Part shown: piece after piece, positions 32,299 to 44,328 of the stretch
Layout of the letters: each line of letters opens with the position of its first letter
Numbering within the stretch: position 1 is the first letter of the stretch
NCBI GenBank assembly: GCA_020746835.1
Contig: JAGPNK010000013.1
Coordinates: 992,001 to 1,056,000, forward strand
Length of the DNA: 64,000 nucleotides
Source: Stachybotrys elegans
Taxonomy: Eukaryota > Ascomycota > Sordariomycetes > Hypocreales > Stachybotryaceae
Direction: 5' to 3'
Program-made: the position numbers and the translations under genes
Notes under the pieces: model-generated
The model's database searches: none
Told to the model about the DNA's origin: nothing
What the model saw: only the letters and a program-made list of their open reading frames with translations

Positions 32299-34147
32299 CT
32301 ATTCGTTGAGCAGAGGTGCGTCTTCTTCCGAGGTTGACGACAGCTCATCCTGCCTGTTTGCGGGGCTCTCGTCGCCGTCATCCAACCTGACAGGCGTCTG
32401 AGACCCAGCCACGCCAAAGATGGCATCCATATCTTCGAGCGGACGACCTTTGGTCTCTGGGTACAGCAGCCATATCACCTGGCAATGTCAATGTCAATAT
32501 TCGAAACAAACGCCCAATACATCCATCCATCTAGAAGGGGTAAAATGCCTTACCGGAACACAGATAAAGTTGACGGCCATGAAGAAAAAGTATATCCCGC
32601 TGCCGAACCGGGCGATGCCCACGGGCCAGATGTGCGAGACGATGAGGCTTCCGATGGAGCCGCCTGCCGCGGCAAAGTTGAGGCCTCGCGCGCGGACGGC
32701 CGTGGGGAAGATCTGGCAGAACTGTGAGTACGAATTGCCTTCTGAAATAGTGACTGAGGAAAGTAGGGTTTTTACCTCGGAGCTGTAGACCCAGGCGGCC
32801 GGCCCGAGGCCGAGACTGTAGCCCATGGCGTAGATGAAGATGAAGACGATACAGACGACGTCGGCTGGCTTGCTAGCGTTATTGGGGTATGCGAGCGGCA
32901 AGGCGCCGTTAACCTATCCATTGTAATCACGCATCAGTATCTTCTCGCTTCGTCAGATGATTAGGCCCGGGAAAACGAACCAGCATGGCAACGCCCATGA
33001 CGGCGCTCCCGCCCACGAGGCACGCCCTCCTCCCAAAGCGATCAATCAACCACATCTCGAGCACCGTCATGCCAATCTTGAGCGACATCTCGGCGGCGCC
33101 CGCCATGAGGGCGAGCCTCGTCCCCAGGCCGAGCGCCTTGAGCAGCGTGGGGAGGTAGTACTTCATGGCCGTGGCGCCGCACATCTGCGCCATGAACTGC
33201 AGCAGGAAGGCGCGCCACAGGCGGGCGCGCAGCGGCGGCTCGCGGACGAGGGACAGCGTCAGGGACAGGGAGGTCTGCCTCGGGCTGCGCGGGCGCGAGG
33301 ACTTCATGGCGAGGAGCTCGCGCGTGACGGCCTCGTGCGGGTACGTGTCCTCGCGGAGGTAGTGCAGCGTGGAGCGGGCGAGGTTGGCGTGGCCCTTTTC
33401 CATGAGCCATCGCGGCCTGTAAGGGTTTGTGAGTATGATGCACAGAGGGATGATGAGAAGGAGAGAGGGGGAGGGGACGTTACGTCTCGGGGAGAAAGGG
33501 GAGGCCGATGGCGAAGATGGCGGCGGGCAGCATCTGGAGGAGGATCGAGACGCGCCATCCCCAGTATTCACCGGCCGGTCCTGTCCAGTACGTCATGCCG
33601 TATCCGACCCTACACGTGTCGTCAACCTTATGTACTGGCATACAAAAACAAGCAAGTCTTACCACAACCCCGTGGCCAGCCCAGCAATGAAGCCAACATG
33701 GTTCATGGTGACAAACTTGCCCCTCTCCCTCGCGGGCGCAATCTCGCTCTGGTACAGCGGCACGCTCGTGCTCACGACGCCGACGCCCAAGCCCATGACG
33801 AGCCTCCCCAGCGCCATGGCGCCCAACCCCCCCGCGCTCGCCATGACCCCCGCGCCCGCGCTCAGCACGAGCGTGCCCGCCAGCGCCGCGTACCGCCTGC
33901 CCAGCCAGTCGGCCAGCGGGTGCGAGAGGAGCAGGTACGACAGCAGCGTGCCCGCGTAGTAGACGCCCGTGACGAGGCCGCGCTCCGACGGCGACGGGTT
34001 GCGCAGCGCCGACCGCCACCCCGGGTGCACCAGGATCGACGACAGGATGCCGATGTTGTAGCCCCAGAGCGAGGCGCCCACGGCGAGGTGCACGCAGATG
34101 AGGTACAGCCGGCGGGAGCCTGGCGGGAGCAGCGCCGATGGCTTCAT
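32299..34147 (-). CDS. MFS sugar porter
   Basis: Exons in transcript order: 34147-33663, 33609-33484, 33416-32981, 32913-32776, 32721-32554, 32478-32299; 510 aa, 12 predicted helices. Diagnostic features are GYNIGILSSILVHP after helix 1, LADWLGRRYAALAG, GRLVMGLGVGVVS, VPLYQSEIAPARERGK (the sugar-porter family signature), PETPRWLMEKG at the end of the first half, LIDRFGRR, and PETKGRPLEDMDAIFG after helix 12. The first half is Ala/Gly-rich and shorter than usual in the loop before helix 2. The substrate could be a hexose, pentose, disaccharide or polyol; sequence alone does not tell. The final 35 residues are acidic. Plus-strand open frames across this gene are shadows of its GC-rich codons. 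Confidence 0.92.
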
Positions 34148-34640
34148 AATGCAGGGTGGCCGGGCGATGGCGTGACGGCTCAATTGGGACTGCGGTATCC
34201 GATCCAGCGGCCTGCGCTTTGCTGTCGAAGAACAGAGGGGAATCAGATGGGCGACGATGAAAGCTGCATGTCGTGGTGTGTCGTGGTGGGGAGTTTGTGT
34301 GAGGCTTCTTGGAGGGGCTCCAAACTATTGGATTTGCGGTGGATTTCACATGACTCGGCCGAAACCAGCCACTCATCATCCATTACATGTCACATACAGT
34401 ACATATACATGATGTATATATGCAAGTTGATGGCATCACTCATCCCATTACAACCATAGTACAGTACCATAGAGGTATTAAACTGAGCTACATGTTACAG
34501 CAAATGCAAGGCGAAGAAACGAATTAACAAAACCAGTCGATGCCACGTTCCTTCATAACTCCGTGCTCTGAATGACGTTGAATCCTCCTCCCGAGCCTCG
34601 TCCTTGCCATGAACCAACCAATACCATAGTCTCCCTCTCT
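34148..34640. other. Intergenic, sugar porter promoter and TOR 3' end
   Basis: A 493-bp interval; both neighbours are on the minus strand, so it holds the sugar-porter promoter and the TOR terminator region. A TA-rich ACATACAGTACATATACATGATGTATATATGC-like segment lies at about 34390-34421. No gene. Confidence 0.4.
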
Positions 34641-37600
34641 CTACCAGAAACTGCACCATCCAATGTAATGCTGGCACAGATTCTCCAGCTTCGTCGCCTC
34701 CATAATCAGCTTGTTGACCTGGCTGATCACGTCGAGCTCCTCGTTATTCTTAAAGTCGCGGCCAGTCAGCTTCTGCGATACCCGGTCAAGCACCTCCACC
34801 GCCCGCGCGTTCTGGCTCTCTGCCTCCTGCGCCCCGTTCACCTGCCCGCCGTCCGCTCCCGCTGCCGAGCTGTTGGTTCGCGCCCGAGGTCGCGTCGCCG
34901 GGGGTGCCGACGGTTCCGCGCTCGCCATAAGCTCCGATGGCGCCACGTCCGACTCGAGGATCGACTGTCGTCGGGCGCGGGCATTACCAGGTCCGACGAG
35001 GGCGGCTTCTCGATCCGACTGGAAGTTGGGGCCCGCCGGTGAGGCGGCATTGGTGAGACGCCACGTAAGCAGGGGATCGTGAATGAACTACATAGTCAGT
35101 TAGCATACCATTCTTTGTCAAGACAAGACAGCAAAGACGTACCGCTTCCAAAACCGCCATAACACTCTCCTTGTTCTCCCTCAGCACCCTCATGACGTGC
35201 TCGCAAGTGATGCGGAAGCTGCCCTCAATGTTGCTAACCTCCATGGCATACGTGAGCATCCTCGTCAGGCGGAACGGCACCCGCTCGGGATACTTTTCTC
35301 TCTTCATCGCCACCTCGAAACAGTCGCCAAAGTCGATGTGGATAATCTTGCCCGTGACGCGGTCCAGCATCAAGTTGGACGGGTGGCGATCACCCAGTCC
35401 CAGGATGTAGCCCACCATGGACATGACGCCCAGCGACCGCGTGTAGTTGGTGCGGCGCTCCAGCCACGCCTCCGACGACTTGGACTTGAGCCATAGGACT
35501 CGGTACAGGTCCTGGCCCGTCGTGTTGTCCAGCGCGTATCCAAACACTTCCACCTTCTGCATCAGAGTGAGGTTATCATAATCCGGCGCCATCTGCAGCA
35601 TGATTCGGTGTTCGATGTTAAGCAAAATCTTCCGAGATTCACGATACTCGCGGATGAGCACATGCAGGGTGTCGCTGTTGGGCACCCAGCCCAGCAGACC
35701 AGAGTTTTGCGACAGCGGGATGGCCGGATATCTCTGGATGTTGAGGTGTCGTTTGTAGCACTCCGAGTCGTTGGCCAGCAGCGTGTTGCACAGCCCAAAC
35801 AGCTGCATCACTCGCTCGTCCTGTCGGATATCCTCGTGGCCCTTGAGCAGGAACGCGTACGACACACCGTCGCTACCGTTGATGTTGAGCTTTCGCGGCC
35901 GCTGCTTCGAGTTGATTACACTAAAAGTCGAGTCGAACGAGTTGATGCGCACAATCGCCTGCCCGCTCTTGTACGTGCCGGGAACGGCCAGGTCGAGGTT
36001 CTTGGCGTTGAGGAGCTTGGGCGAGCAGTACGTCAGCTCCAGCGTCGTGACCTGTGGCAGCTGCCTGGAGATTCTACGGAACACCTGGTAGTAGAGATCC
36101 CAGGCCTGGTTGAGGTCGTTGACGTCGCGGCTCGTCTCGTACTGGTGGCACCAGTCCTGAGCCTCCTTGAGATCCCGCCCAAAGGCCTGCGCAAACGAGA
36201 TCTCGCGCAGCGTCTCGGGTCCCCTCTCGAGCAGCTCGTGCAGCGGCTCCAGCGTCGCAAACATCCCCTCAATGTTGTGGTCGCCAAAGTACAGCCGAGA
36301 TGCCTCCTCAAGGCCCTCGTGCCAGAGCTCGTGCCAGAGCACCGCGACCCTGATAAGTTCGTGGCTGACGGTATCCGCCTGAGCTACCAGGTTCGCGCTG
36401 TGCTGCCTCATGCTGTCCATGATCTGTGCGGCCGACCGCGATCGTCGCGTGTTCTGCCACGATTTCATGGCCACCGTCAGAGGATAGACCAGGGCCTGCG
36501 GGTGAGCCCTGCCCACGTCCGCCAGCAGGTTGTGCACCGACTGCTGCACCCGCTTGTTAGGCTGGTTGATGCGCGCAATGAGCTGCGGAATGACTTCGAG
36601 CCACGTGTCAATGCTCACGTTGGTGAAGCCCTCGGTGACCGCCGAGTTGACTTCGGCGCTGCCGCCATGCTTGAACCAAAGAGTGAGCAGGCGAAGAGTG
36701 TCCTGGAGCGAGCTTCCCGCCGACAGCGCAATCGACTTGAAGAAGCCTTGGACCGACGGCACAACGTGCTCGATAATCATGGTCTGGTCGGCTCGAGACA
36801 TGTGGCCCTCGTTACGCGCCCACAGAGTCTGCACAATCTCAAAGTTGGCCAGCGCCCATGCATGCCACGCCTTGTACCAGCGAGGGTTGTACTTGGTCGC
36901 TTGCGAGTACGATGTGAGGATGTCCTGGACCTTGGTGTACTGCCAGTCGTCCTTGTTGAGCGCAATGAGCCACTCGCCCTGGCGGAGGTAGCACTTGGCC
37001 AGCAGCACTGTCTGATCGTAGAGTGCTCGCTGCGTCTGCGGGCTCATCAAGGATGGGTCCATCTGGTTCTGGAAGCCGTACTCGCCATTCATGTTCAAGT
37101 CATTTCCAGCCTGAGCCGAGAGGTGCGCCTTGGCCACATCGAGCCGGTGCGCCGTATCGTTAGTGAAGCGCTGGAGGCAGTACAGGGCCTTCTCCGCCAT
37201 CTGCTGCAGCGGGCGCACGCCAAGCTGCTGGGCATACTCCCACTGGTACTTAAGCACAGCGTAAGTGACTTGCGCAGCAATGTTTCGCGTCGGCGCAGAG
37301 CCCGATCGGTCGTTCTTATCCGTCCAGTACGGGATCACGCTCTCGAGAGGGGCATCGGTCCCGATGAGCTGCTTGAGTGACTTCTCGGCCAGTCCCATGC
37401 GTCCAGACTTGCGGCACAGGTTGGCAAACTTGATCCACATGTGCATGTTCTCCGACGGTGAGATGACCAGTGTGCGCAGCCGCAGCATTCGATGCCAGAC
37501 TTCAACGTTGCGCTGGCATCCCTTGAGTCGCGTCTCCCAGGTCCTGCGCATCGTCGCTTGCTTCTTCTCGTCACACTGCTTGTACACGATGAGCTCCTCC

Positions 37601-40600
37601 AGCTCCGCAAGCATCTGCACGCGCACCACCACCTGGTAGGCTCTGTTGTACGACTCGCTGACAAGCGCACTGAGCTCCGTGTCGAGGCCTTCGCGCGCCT
37701 GCTGAACACAAGCGAGCGCCTCGCGGAATTGGTTTCGGTGGAGTGCCAATATAGCCCCGAAGAATGACCTATCCGGTGAGTACCTCTTGAGCGACGAGAG
37801 ATAGTTGTCCATGGAATCCCATTTGCCCAATCCCCATGCTGCGGCGGTAGCCAGTGGAGCAATCATCCGCTGCACCTCGGGAGACGAGTTGGCCCACGTG
37901 CTGCTGGTCAAGTTAGATAGGGCATCCCATTCACCCAGGGCGTGGAGACATCGCATCTTGCCCATGACAATATCAACGGGGGTGGCTTGGTCGTGCGGCA
38001 CCTCCTTCTCGCGCTTAGTGTAAAAGGCAAGGGCTTCCTCCCATCTCTCCAGCTTCTCGAACCATGTCTCTCGGAGCTGGATGCCTTCCTTGTATAGCTG
38101 AGCCTTGCGCAGGATACCAATGGCGGCGTCTGATTGCTGCAGCTGGTTGTTGATGACAATGAGGGCCTCAACAGCGCCGCTGCTCTGATCCTGGAGGAAC
38201 TCCAGCTCCTTATAGTGCAGAGCCTTGGCGTATGCGTGACATCGGGCTGCCTCCCTACCCAGCACGCGAATATCAATTGGCAACGCCTTGTCGTCGTGCT
38301 CCATGAACTCGGCAAGGTTGAGGAGAAGACCCAGAAGGTCTGGAGGAAGGTTCTCCGACTTGATGGCGCTCTCAATGTTCTGAATGAGCTCATCCTGGTA
38401 CTGCTCGTACAGCTCGCCCCAGCACGAGACGAAGGCTGAGTTGAAGAGCTCGCGGGCCAAGGGCAGATAGGTGCTGCCAAGGCTCGCGCAGGCACGGAGT
38501 GCGTGGTTGGGAGACTCCGTCAAGAGGGTGGTGCTGAAACGCCGCAGCCATTCCTGCCAGTCCTCTTTAGTGGACTTACCCTTGGTATCCCAGGCGGCTT
38601 TTAGGTGGATAGCATTCAGATCCAGCTTCTTGTTGCCCAGGTCGGCAAAAGCAGGCTCGTCGAGGGCATCGCCGAATCGAGACTCGGAGCTGAGATCTTG
38701 TGGAAGAACCTCGCCCTTCTGCAGCTTGCTCACGAGGAGTTCGTAGTTTTGGTGCTGAATCTGATGCTGGTTGATGACCTTGTTCACGGTTCCCATAAAA
38801 TGAAGGTAGTCCTTGCCGAGCTGTTGAATCAAGGCACAGAGAGTATCAAGAGCAGCGAGTCTCAAAGATGGCTCGCCCATGTCCAGCACCCTGGTGAGGG
38901 GATGGATGATCTTGGCGGCAAAATCGTTCAGGTTGACCTGTCGCGAGATCTTGCCAATGGTGTCGATGGCCTGTTTGCGGATGAAGATGGGTTGTCCCTG
39001 CTTCTCGAACGTGCGCACGATAACAGGGATGATTAAATGCATGTACTCCTCAGCACTTGCTCCAAATACTAGGAACGCGTGAAGAACCTTCTCCGAAGGC
39101 GTTCGCTTGGTAGACATGTCCTTGTCGAGAACGCCAAGCATCATAGGGAGCAGGCTGGCAAGGTAAATCTTGAATTCTCCCTCGAGAGACCTGGAGATGG
39201 CCTCAACCAGCGACATGATGGTCGTCTGGAGCGACGTGGATGTGTTCCAATACTCTTGAAGGATGTCGACAATCTCCGGGAGGTAATTCCTAATATGTTG
39301 GCGTACAATGCTTACCAGGGTCGCGAGCTGGCTAAAGTAGGACTCGAGCCGGGTAGAGGAGGAAGATCGAATGACTTGCAGGAACGCGGGGACGATTCTA
39401 TCAAGGAATGACACACACTCCAATCCCAGCGTTCTAAAGATGTTCATAATGGCCTCGATGACGGCGGCATGGTGTTGTACAAGGGAATGGTCTTTGAGAA
39501 TCGAAAGAAGAGCGTTAATAACGACAGTGGGGAAGTACTCCTTGTTGGATGGCGTGAGACCCGTCATCATGAGGGAGATGTCCGTCATCTGGTTCGACTC
39601 GACACGACGTTGCAGCTCGGGCGTCCGCTCCTCGACCTGCTGGTGCTTGTACGGATCGAGGGCACCCAGAATGCCCATCAGCTTGATGGTTTCTTGTCGG
39701 AGAGGGCCTCGCTGTCCCTCGGTCCGGATGATGCCTTGGAGCAGATCCATGAGCTGCGGGTACTCTAGGTATGGCTCAATGACGTAGCCAGAATTGCTGG
39801 CCAGCTGGCCCAGAGCATGCAGAGCCGCTTCTCGCTTCGCGTTGGAGCTCTGGTCCTGGAGCGCGTCCATGATCAGCGGCATCAGCCGGTCCTTGTAGGG
39901 CAGGATGTCTTCGCCTCCCACCGTAGCGAGTTCGCCGATAGCCTTGAGGATAGTAGCCGCAACGGATGGCGTCGGATCGCTTGCCTTGGGAAGAAGGACC
40001 GAGATCATGGGCTCGACGTAGGGCTTGATGAGAGCCTGGGCGTTCTGCACCAGCAGGCTCAACAGCTTAGCACTCTCCTCCTTGTTGCGGGCCACATCGG
40101 AGAACTCGAGCTCAGTCAACATCTGGATCAACGTCTTTCGCAGCGATGGGATGACGTATGCTGGGTTGAAGCGGGCAAGGCGGCCAATGATGGAGATGGC
40201 AACTTCTCGGATGGCGAAATTTTCGTCGTTGAGCGCAAAGAAGAGCACGCGAATGTTCTCGGCCTTAGCAAGGTGACGATCGAACCGCTCATCCAGGGCA
40301 GCCAAGACGGTCCGTCGAATATTGGGCTCGGGATCCGAAACACCCACGGTCAGGAGCTTCTCAATCACATCTCCCACCACCTGAAGGGCATGGTAGCTCG
40401 TCTGGTTGACGATGGGGTCGCGGACATAGAGCTGGCAGCATGTGAGAGCAGCAGCTTCTCGGATCTCCGGGTCCTCGTCCTCGACATACTTGATGGCAAC
40501 GTCGCGAACAAACTCGTTGAGGACGTGTCCGGAAAAGTCGAAGCTCCCGAGCGTGTTGAGAGCGAGCTTCACCTCGGCTCGGCGATGCTCATATGCACCA

Positions 40601-42104
40601 GGGTCCTTGGCGTCTTTTGCGATGACGGGGACGGAGCTAAGGGAATTTGGCTGGGGGGCTCCCAGGGGTTTAAAGGGCTCACCGCAGAGCACGATGCTCA
40701 GCATGTCGAGCAGGCGTTCCTGGATGGTGGGCTTGACGGGGGGGATATAGAAAGCCATGTCGACGAGGGCCTGTGTCAGCTTGGGGGTGAGGTCGCAGGC
40801 AAAGATGGGATCCAGCAATGCCTCCATGTACTTGCTCAAAGTCTGGCCGACAGCCACGGCGAGACGGCTGATGCAGTCGAAGACGGGGTCCACGGATCCG
40901 CGCTTCCGGGACTGGATGCTGAGGCCTTCTCGGACATAAATGAGAACGCCGTCGAGATATGGGGCGATGGCGCTCTTGACAGAGTTGGCAATGTTTCCAA
41001 TGGCCAGGAAAGCATCGTTTCGCTCCTTGTCCTTCTTGAGCATGCCGGACAGGTACACCATGAACTTGTGCAGCCAGGTGTGTGCAAAGTCGGCTGGCGA
41101 GTAGCTGGCGAGGTCCGGGATGAGGAGGACAACGGTCTTTCGAATGGTAGGGTCGCGGTGGTCCTTGTGCTTGAAGACAATATCGCAAGCCTGCTGATAG
41201 TGCTCTTGCATATACATGCCACCCTGCTCGAGGAGCTCCTTGAGGACCAGCAATGAAGCATGCGTGCATTCGACGGTGTTCGCCTTAAGTCCCACCTTGA
41301 CTTCTGCATAGATCTTGGTCATGAGCATCTGCTTCATCTCTTGGTCACGCTCGCGTATGATGCGGAAGCAGGCGCTTATGGTCTCGGCCGAGGTGGCGCG
41401 AATCAGCTGGCGCGGGTCTCGCAGGCCAACCCAGATCCAGTCGAACACGGTAGGTATGTAGGGGTACATGAGGGTCGGGGCGTTGCGAGCGAGCTCTCGC
41501 AGGACGAGGACGGCGCTGTACCGGCGCTCCTCGACGCGGTCGTTCTGAAGCCACTCGAGGGCCGTGTTGACCTCGGAATCGACGAGCTCGGAGATGAGGG
41601 AGCCTCCAGGCCGGCATAGCTTTCCGAGGGCAGTGGCGGCGGGCTGCATGGGATTGATGTCTTTGCCCCGGAGGATGGTCTTGAGGTTCTGTGTGAAGCG
41701 TGTATATTTTGCGGCCACATCCACTCCGTCGAAGTCGATGAGGGCATCGAGGGCGTAGATGCCGCCAAGTCGCTCGGCTGAGTCGCCGCCATGGGTGATG
41801 AGTTGTGTAATCTTGTTATTTACCGAGTTGTAGAAGGCGAGGAACTGCTCCGGGCTCATGTCTGCAACCGTCAGCAAAGGCCGTCGTCGTCATAGAAAAG
41901 AGCCTCTTTGTTCTCACCTCGGTGGCACACGGCCACGAGCTCCCGGAGCTGCAGAGCCGATCGTTTGCGCACATCATCACCGACGCTAGAGGGGGGTCAG
42001 CGCACGAAGAGAGCTGTCGCACGGGCGGACGGGACTCACCGTGATCGCAGGCCCTTTGTGATGTAGTCGAGTCGCTCCAAGGCGACCTGCTGTTGTTGCG
42101 CCAT
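34641..42104 (-). CDS. tor: TOR serine/threonine kinase (PIKK family)
   Basis: Master nutrient-sensing kinase of TORC1 and TORC2. Exons in transcript order: 42104-42040, 41985-41918, 41861-35143 and 35087-34641; 2432 aa, full length for the family. The start [15 protein letters not shown] is followed by HEAT repeats over about 1-1200, the FAT domain at about 1250-1830, the FRB domain near 1880-1975 ([20 protein letters not shown]) and the kinase domain ([22 protein letters not shown] near 2056; catalytic loop [15 protein letters not shown] near 2203; DFG in [11 protein letters not shown]). The FATC domain ends the protein with [14 protein letters not shown]. The Ser in EEAS of FRB, which contacts FKBP12-rapamycin, is kept, so the protein should be rapamycin-sensitive. 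An insert of about 100 residues rich in Ala, Arg and Ser lies between kinase and FATC. Apparent long plus-strand frames here are antisense shadows. Confidence 0.97.
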
Positions 42105-42912
42105 CGTCCCCTACGGCACCGCCAGCGATCAGTGCCACATGTACCGAGAGGCGATCCGAGGAGGTAAGAGGCGATGCGAGAGGGTGTCCGGGTGTCGGGG
42201 ACAGGGAATAGGAGGCGCTGGTGGCAGACGATGGGTGCGTGGTCAAGGTTGCTCAAGCGAGGTGATGGGCGGGGAGAGCTCGAGCTTGCGAACGCGCTGC
42301 GTCGCTTGGTTATGTGGGACAATGTCGCCCTCGGCGAGCCGCTGAGTGTCTAAAAGGACAACATGCCACGGAGAGGAGAAATGACGAGAGTTCCCTCCAG
42401 ACTCGGTCTCGTGGTGGGGGGTAGGCGAAGAGAGTTGCCGTGTGCTGCACAGGTAAATAATGCAGGTCGGTAGGTTATGTTGAAAGTTCCCAATTCGAAA
42501 TGCCTTGGCTGGGGCTAGTCGGAATTAGGAGCGGCCGTCACCATCTAACCTGGAGGTGCTACTGGCCAGCGCTAACCGAGGAGGAATTAGCCACTGTAAC
42601 TTCGAGTTCCTAGGCCATACCGTGTCAGCAGGCTAGTGCTGTCTATTCATGCACTGTACTTGAGTCATGTTTTTTCGGTATCTGTACTGTCAGCATCGGT
42701 CTCCACACTGTGCAGATACCCTTGCAGCTGCCTTATCGATAAACGCCACTTCTCTCGAATCGCATCGTGAATCTAGGATTTAGGAATCCCGACCCTGTAC
42801 TCGTCTCACGCCTCAGTTCAACCACCAGCTTTCTCCCCTCCCTAGTTCTAAATCACACCTCCCGCTGCTCACTCCCCACCTGCAATCTTCCAGCCTTACT
42901 CCGTGGCGCAAC
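42105..42912. promoter_or_regulatory. Divergent promoter, TOR / Rtf2
   Basis: An 808-bp gene-free interval between two opposing starts. C/T-rich tracts lie just before the Rtf2 start (about 42760-42900), as in highly expressed fungal genes. No further motif is supported. Confidence 0.45.
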
Positions 42913-43731
42913 ATGGGTAACGACGGCGGCTCGATCCCGAAGCGCAGCGAGCTTGTCAAGAACGCCGCCCGCACTCAAACCACGTCGGAACTCAAGGCCA
43001 CCGTCCTCGAATCACTCGGCCATGCCTGGAAACACTGCGCCCTCAGCGGGCTTCCCCTCGACATGGACGCCGTCGTGTCCGACTACCGCGGCCGACTCTA
43101 CAATTACGAAGCCGTTCTCCGCGGCCTGATGCCATCCGACGACGAAACCGCCGAGGCGACGCCTGCGTCGTTTGGGATACGGTCGTTGCGCGATGTCGCC
43201 AAGCTCAAGTTCTCCAAGTCCGGGGGCAAGTGGACATGTCCCATCTCGATGAAGGAGCTGGGTCCTGCAACAAAGGCCGTGTACCTCGTACCGTGCGGCC
43301 ACGTCTTTGCCGAGGTCGCCATCACGGAGATCCAGGAGGAGAACTGCCCCGAGTGCGCCGAGGCATTCACAAAGGATAACATCATTACCGTCCTGCCAAC
43401 CGCGCAGAAGGACATGGACCGCTTGGAGGAGCGCTTGGAGGCGCTGCGGTCCAAGGGCCTGACGCACACGCTGAAGAAGGACAAGACGGGCAAGAAGAAG
43501 AAGCGTGGGCTGGAGGAGGCAGAGGCGGGCGAGGCGGGCGAAGACGATGAGTCCAGGTCCAGCAAGAAGCGCCTCACAAAGACGGATAAGAAGGCGGACA
43601 AGACGAGCGGCATCAACAACCCAAGGACAGCTGAGCTGACGGCCAAGGTGCTCGCCGAGCAGAAACAGAACCAGAGGCGGAAAATGGCAGAGTCATCCAT
43701 GCCACTGAAGACAAGTGCCGCGAGAGGCTAA
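42913..43731 (+). CDS. rtf2: Rtf2 replication termination factor family protein
   Basis: Intronless, 272 aa, start MGNDGGSIPKRSELVK as in the family (conserved MGxDGGxIPxRxELV). A RING-like region with spaced Cys/His follows: CALSGLPL, then TCPISMKEL, LVPCGHVFAEVAI and NCPECAEAF. It lacks some zinc ligands of true RINGs, as is normal for Rtf2. The C-terminal third is Lys/Glu-rich and likely a nuclear-localising, disordered tail. In fission yeast Rtf2 stabilises paused forks at RTS1 and links to splicing; in mammals it is a fork component removed by DDI1/2. No sign of disruption. It is divergent from TOR. Confidence 0.94.
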   Translation: MGNDGGSIPKRSELVKNAARTQTTSELKATVLESLGHAWKHCALSGLPLDMDAVVSDYRGRLYNYEAVLRGLMPSDDETAEATPASFGIRSLRDVAKLKFSKSGGKWTCPISMKELGPATKAVYLVPCGHVFAEVAITEIQEENCPECAEAFTKDNIITVLPTAQKDMDRLEERLEALRSKGLTHTLKKDKTGKKKKRGLEEAEAGEAGEDDESRSSKKRLTKTDKKADKTSGINNPRTAELTAKVLAEQKQNQRRKMAESSMPLKTSAARG

Positions 43732-44328
43732 CCATGTATTTGATGTATGATACCCAAGAGAGTAGAAAGAAAGCACATTGTTTCCCAAACGCCAGCCGGC
43801 CGCCCTCGTTTGCCGAGGCAAGCCCGCGAAATTGTGTTCTTTTTTAACCCATCATATCCCCCAGCCTGCTCGGAGTTTGTAGAATTGCTTCATTATCCTG
43901 AACCGGAAGTTGTACAGCGGGATGGCGCTCGACATATCGATGACAGTGTATCGGGAAGACATGGTGCCTTGACAAGGTCTAGGGTAGCTTGTTAGCGACC
44001 ACACTGAAGGGCTTGGGAGCGTCTGGCATACTTGGCCGAGTATTGATGAGCTGATGCGGAAGGGAAGGGATCGGTTCTCTTCTTTATTTTTGGTTTATTT
44101 TTCTTGTTTTGTTTTTGTTCTTTTCTGTGTTTTCAAATTGTCTAGAATATGTAGTTTTGGGGAAAAAGTCAAATGCTCACTTTCACAGGTGACAGGACCA
44201 CATGATATAATATTTATTAAACTTTCACCTGCCATCCTTTTTCTCCGTTCCCGTTCCTATCGCCGCCGCACCTTGCTGCAAACTTCCGCGCAAACTCCCC
44301 GTTTCAAGGCAACCATTGCCAGTTTACT
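43732..44328. other. Convergent intergenic region, Rtf2 / DUF3176
   Basis: A 597-bp interval between two 3' ends. A T-rich stretch near 44080-44140 (TTTTTGGTTTATTTTTCTTG and similar) and an ATAATATTTATTAA segment near 44207-44220 may act in 3' end formation. No gene. Confidence 0.4.

Noticed and set aside
32957..34459. A 500-codon plus-strand open frame
   Set aside because: It lies antisense to the sugar porter, its Arg/Ala/Glu-rich composition is what GC-rich antisense codons give, and it spans the introns of the real gene.
35608..37380. A 590-codon plus-strand open frame
   Set aside because: Antisense shadow of the TOR FAT/kinase region; no domain or start context of its own.
39817..41256. 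A 479-codon plus-strand open frame
   Set aside because: Antisense shadow of TOR HEAT repeats.
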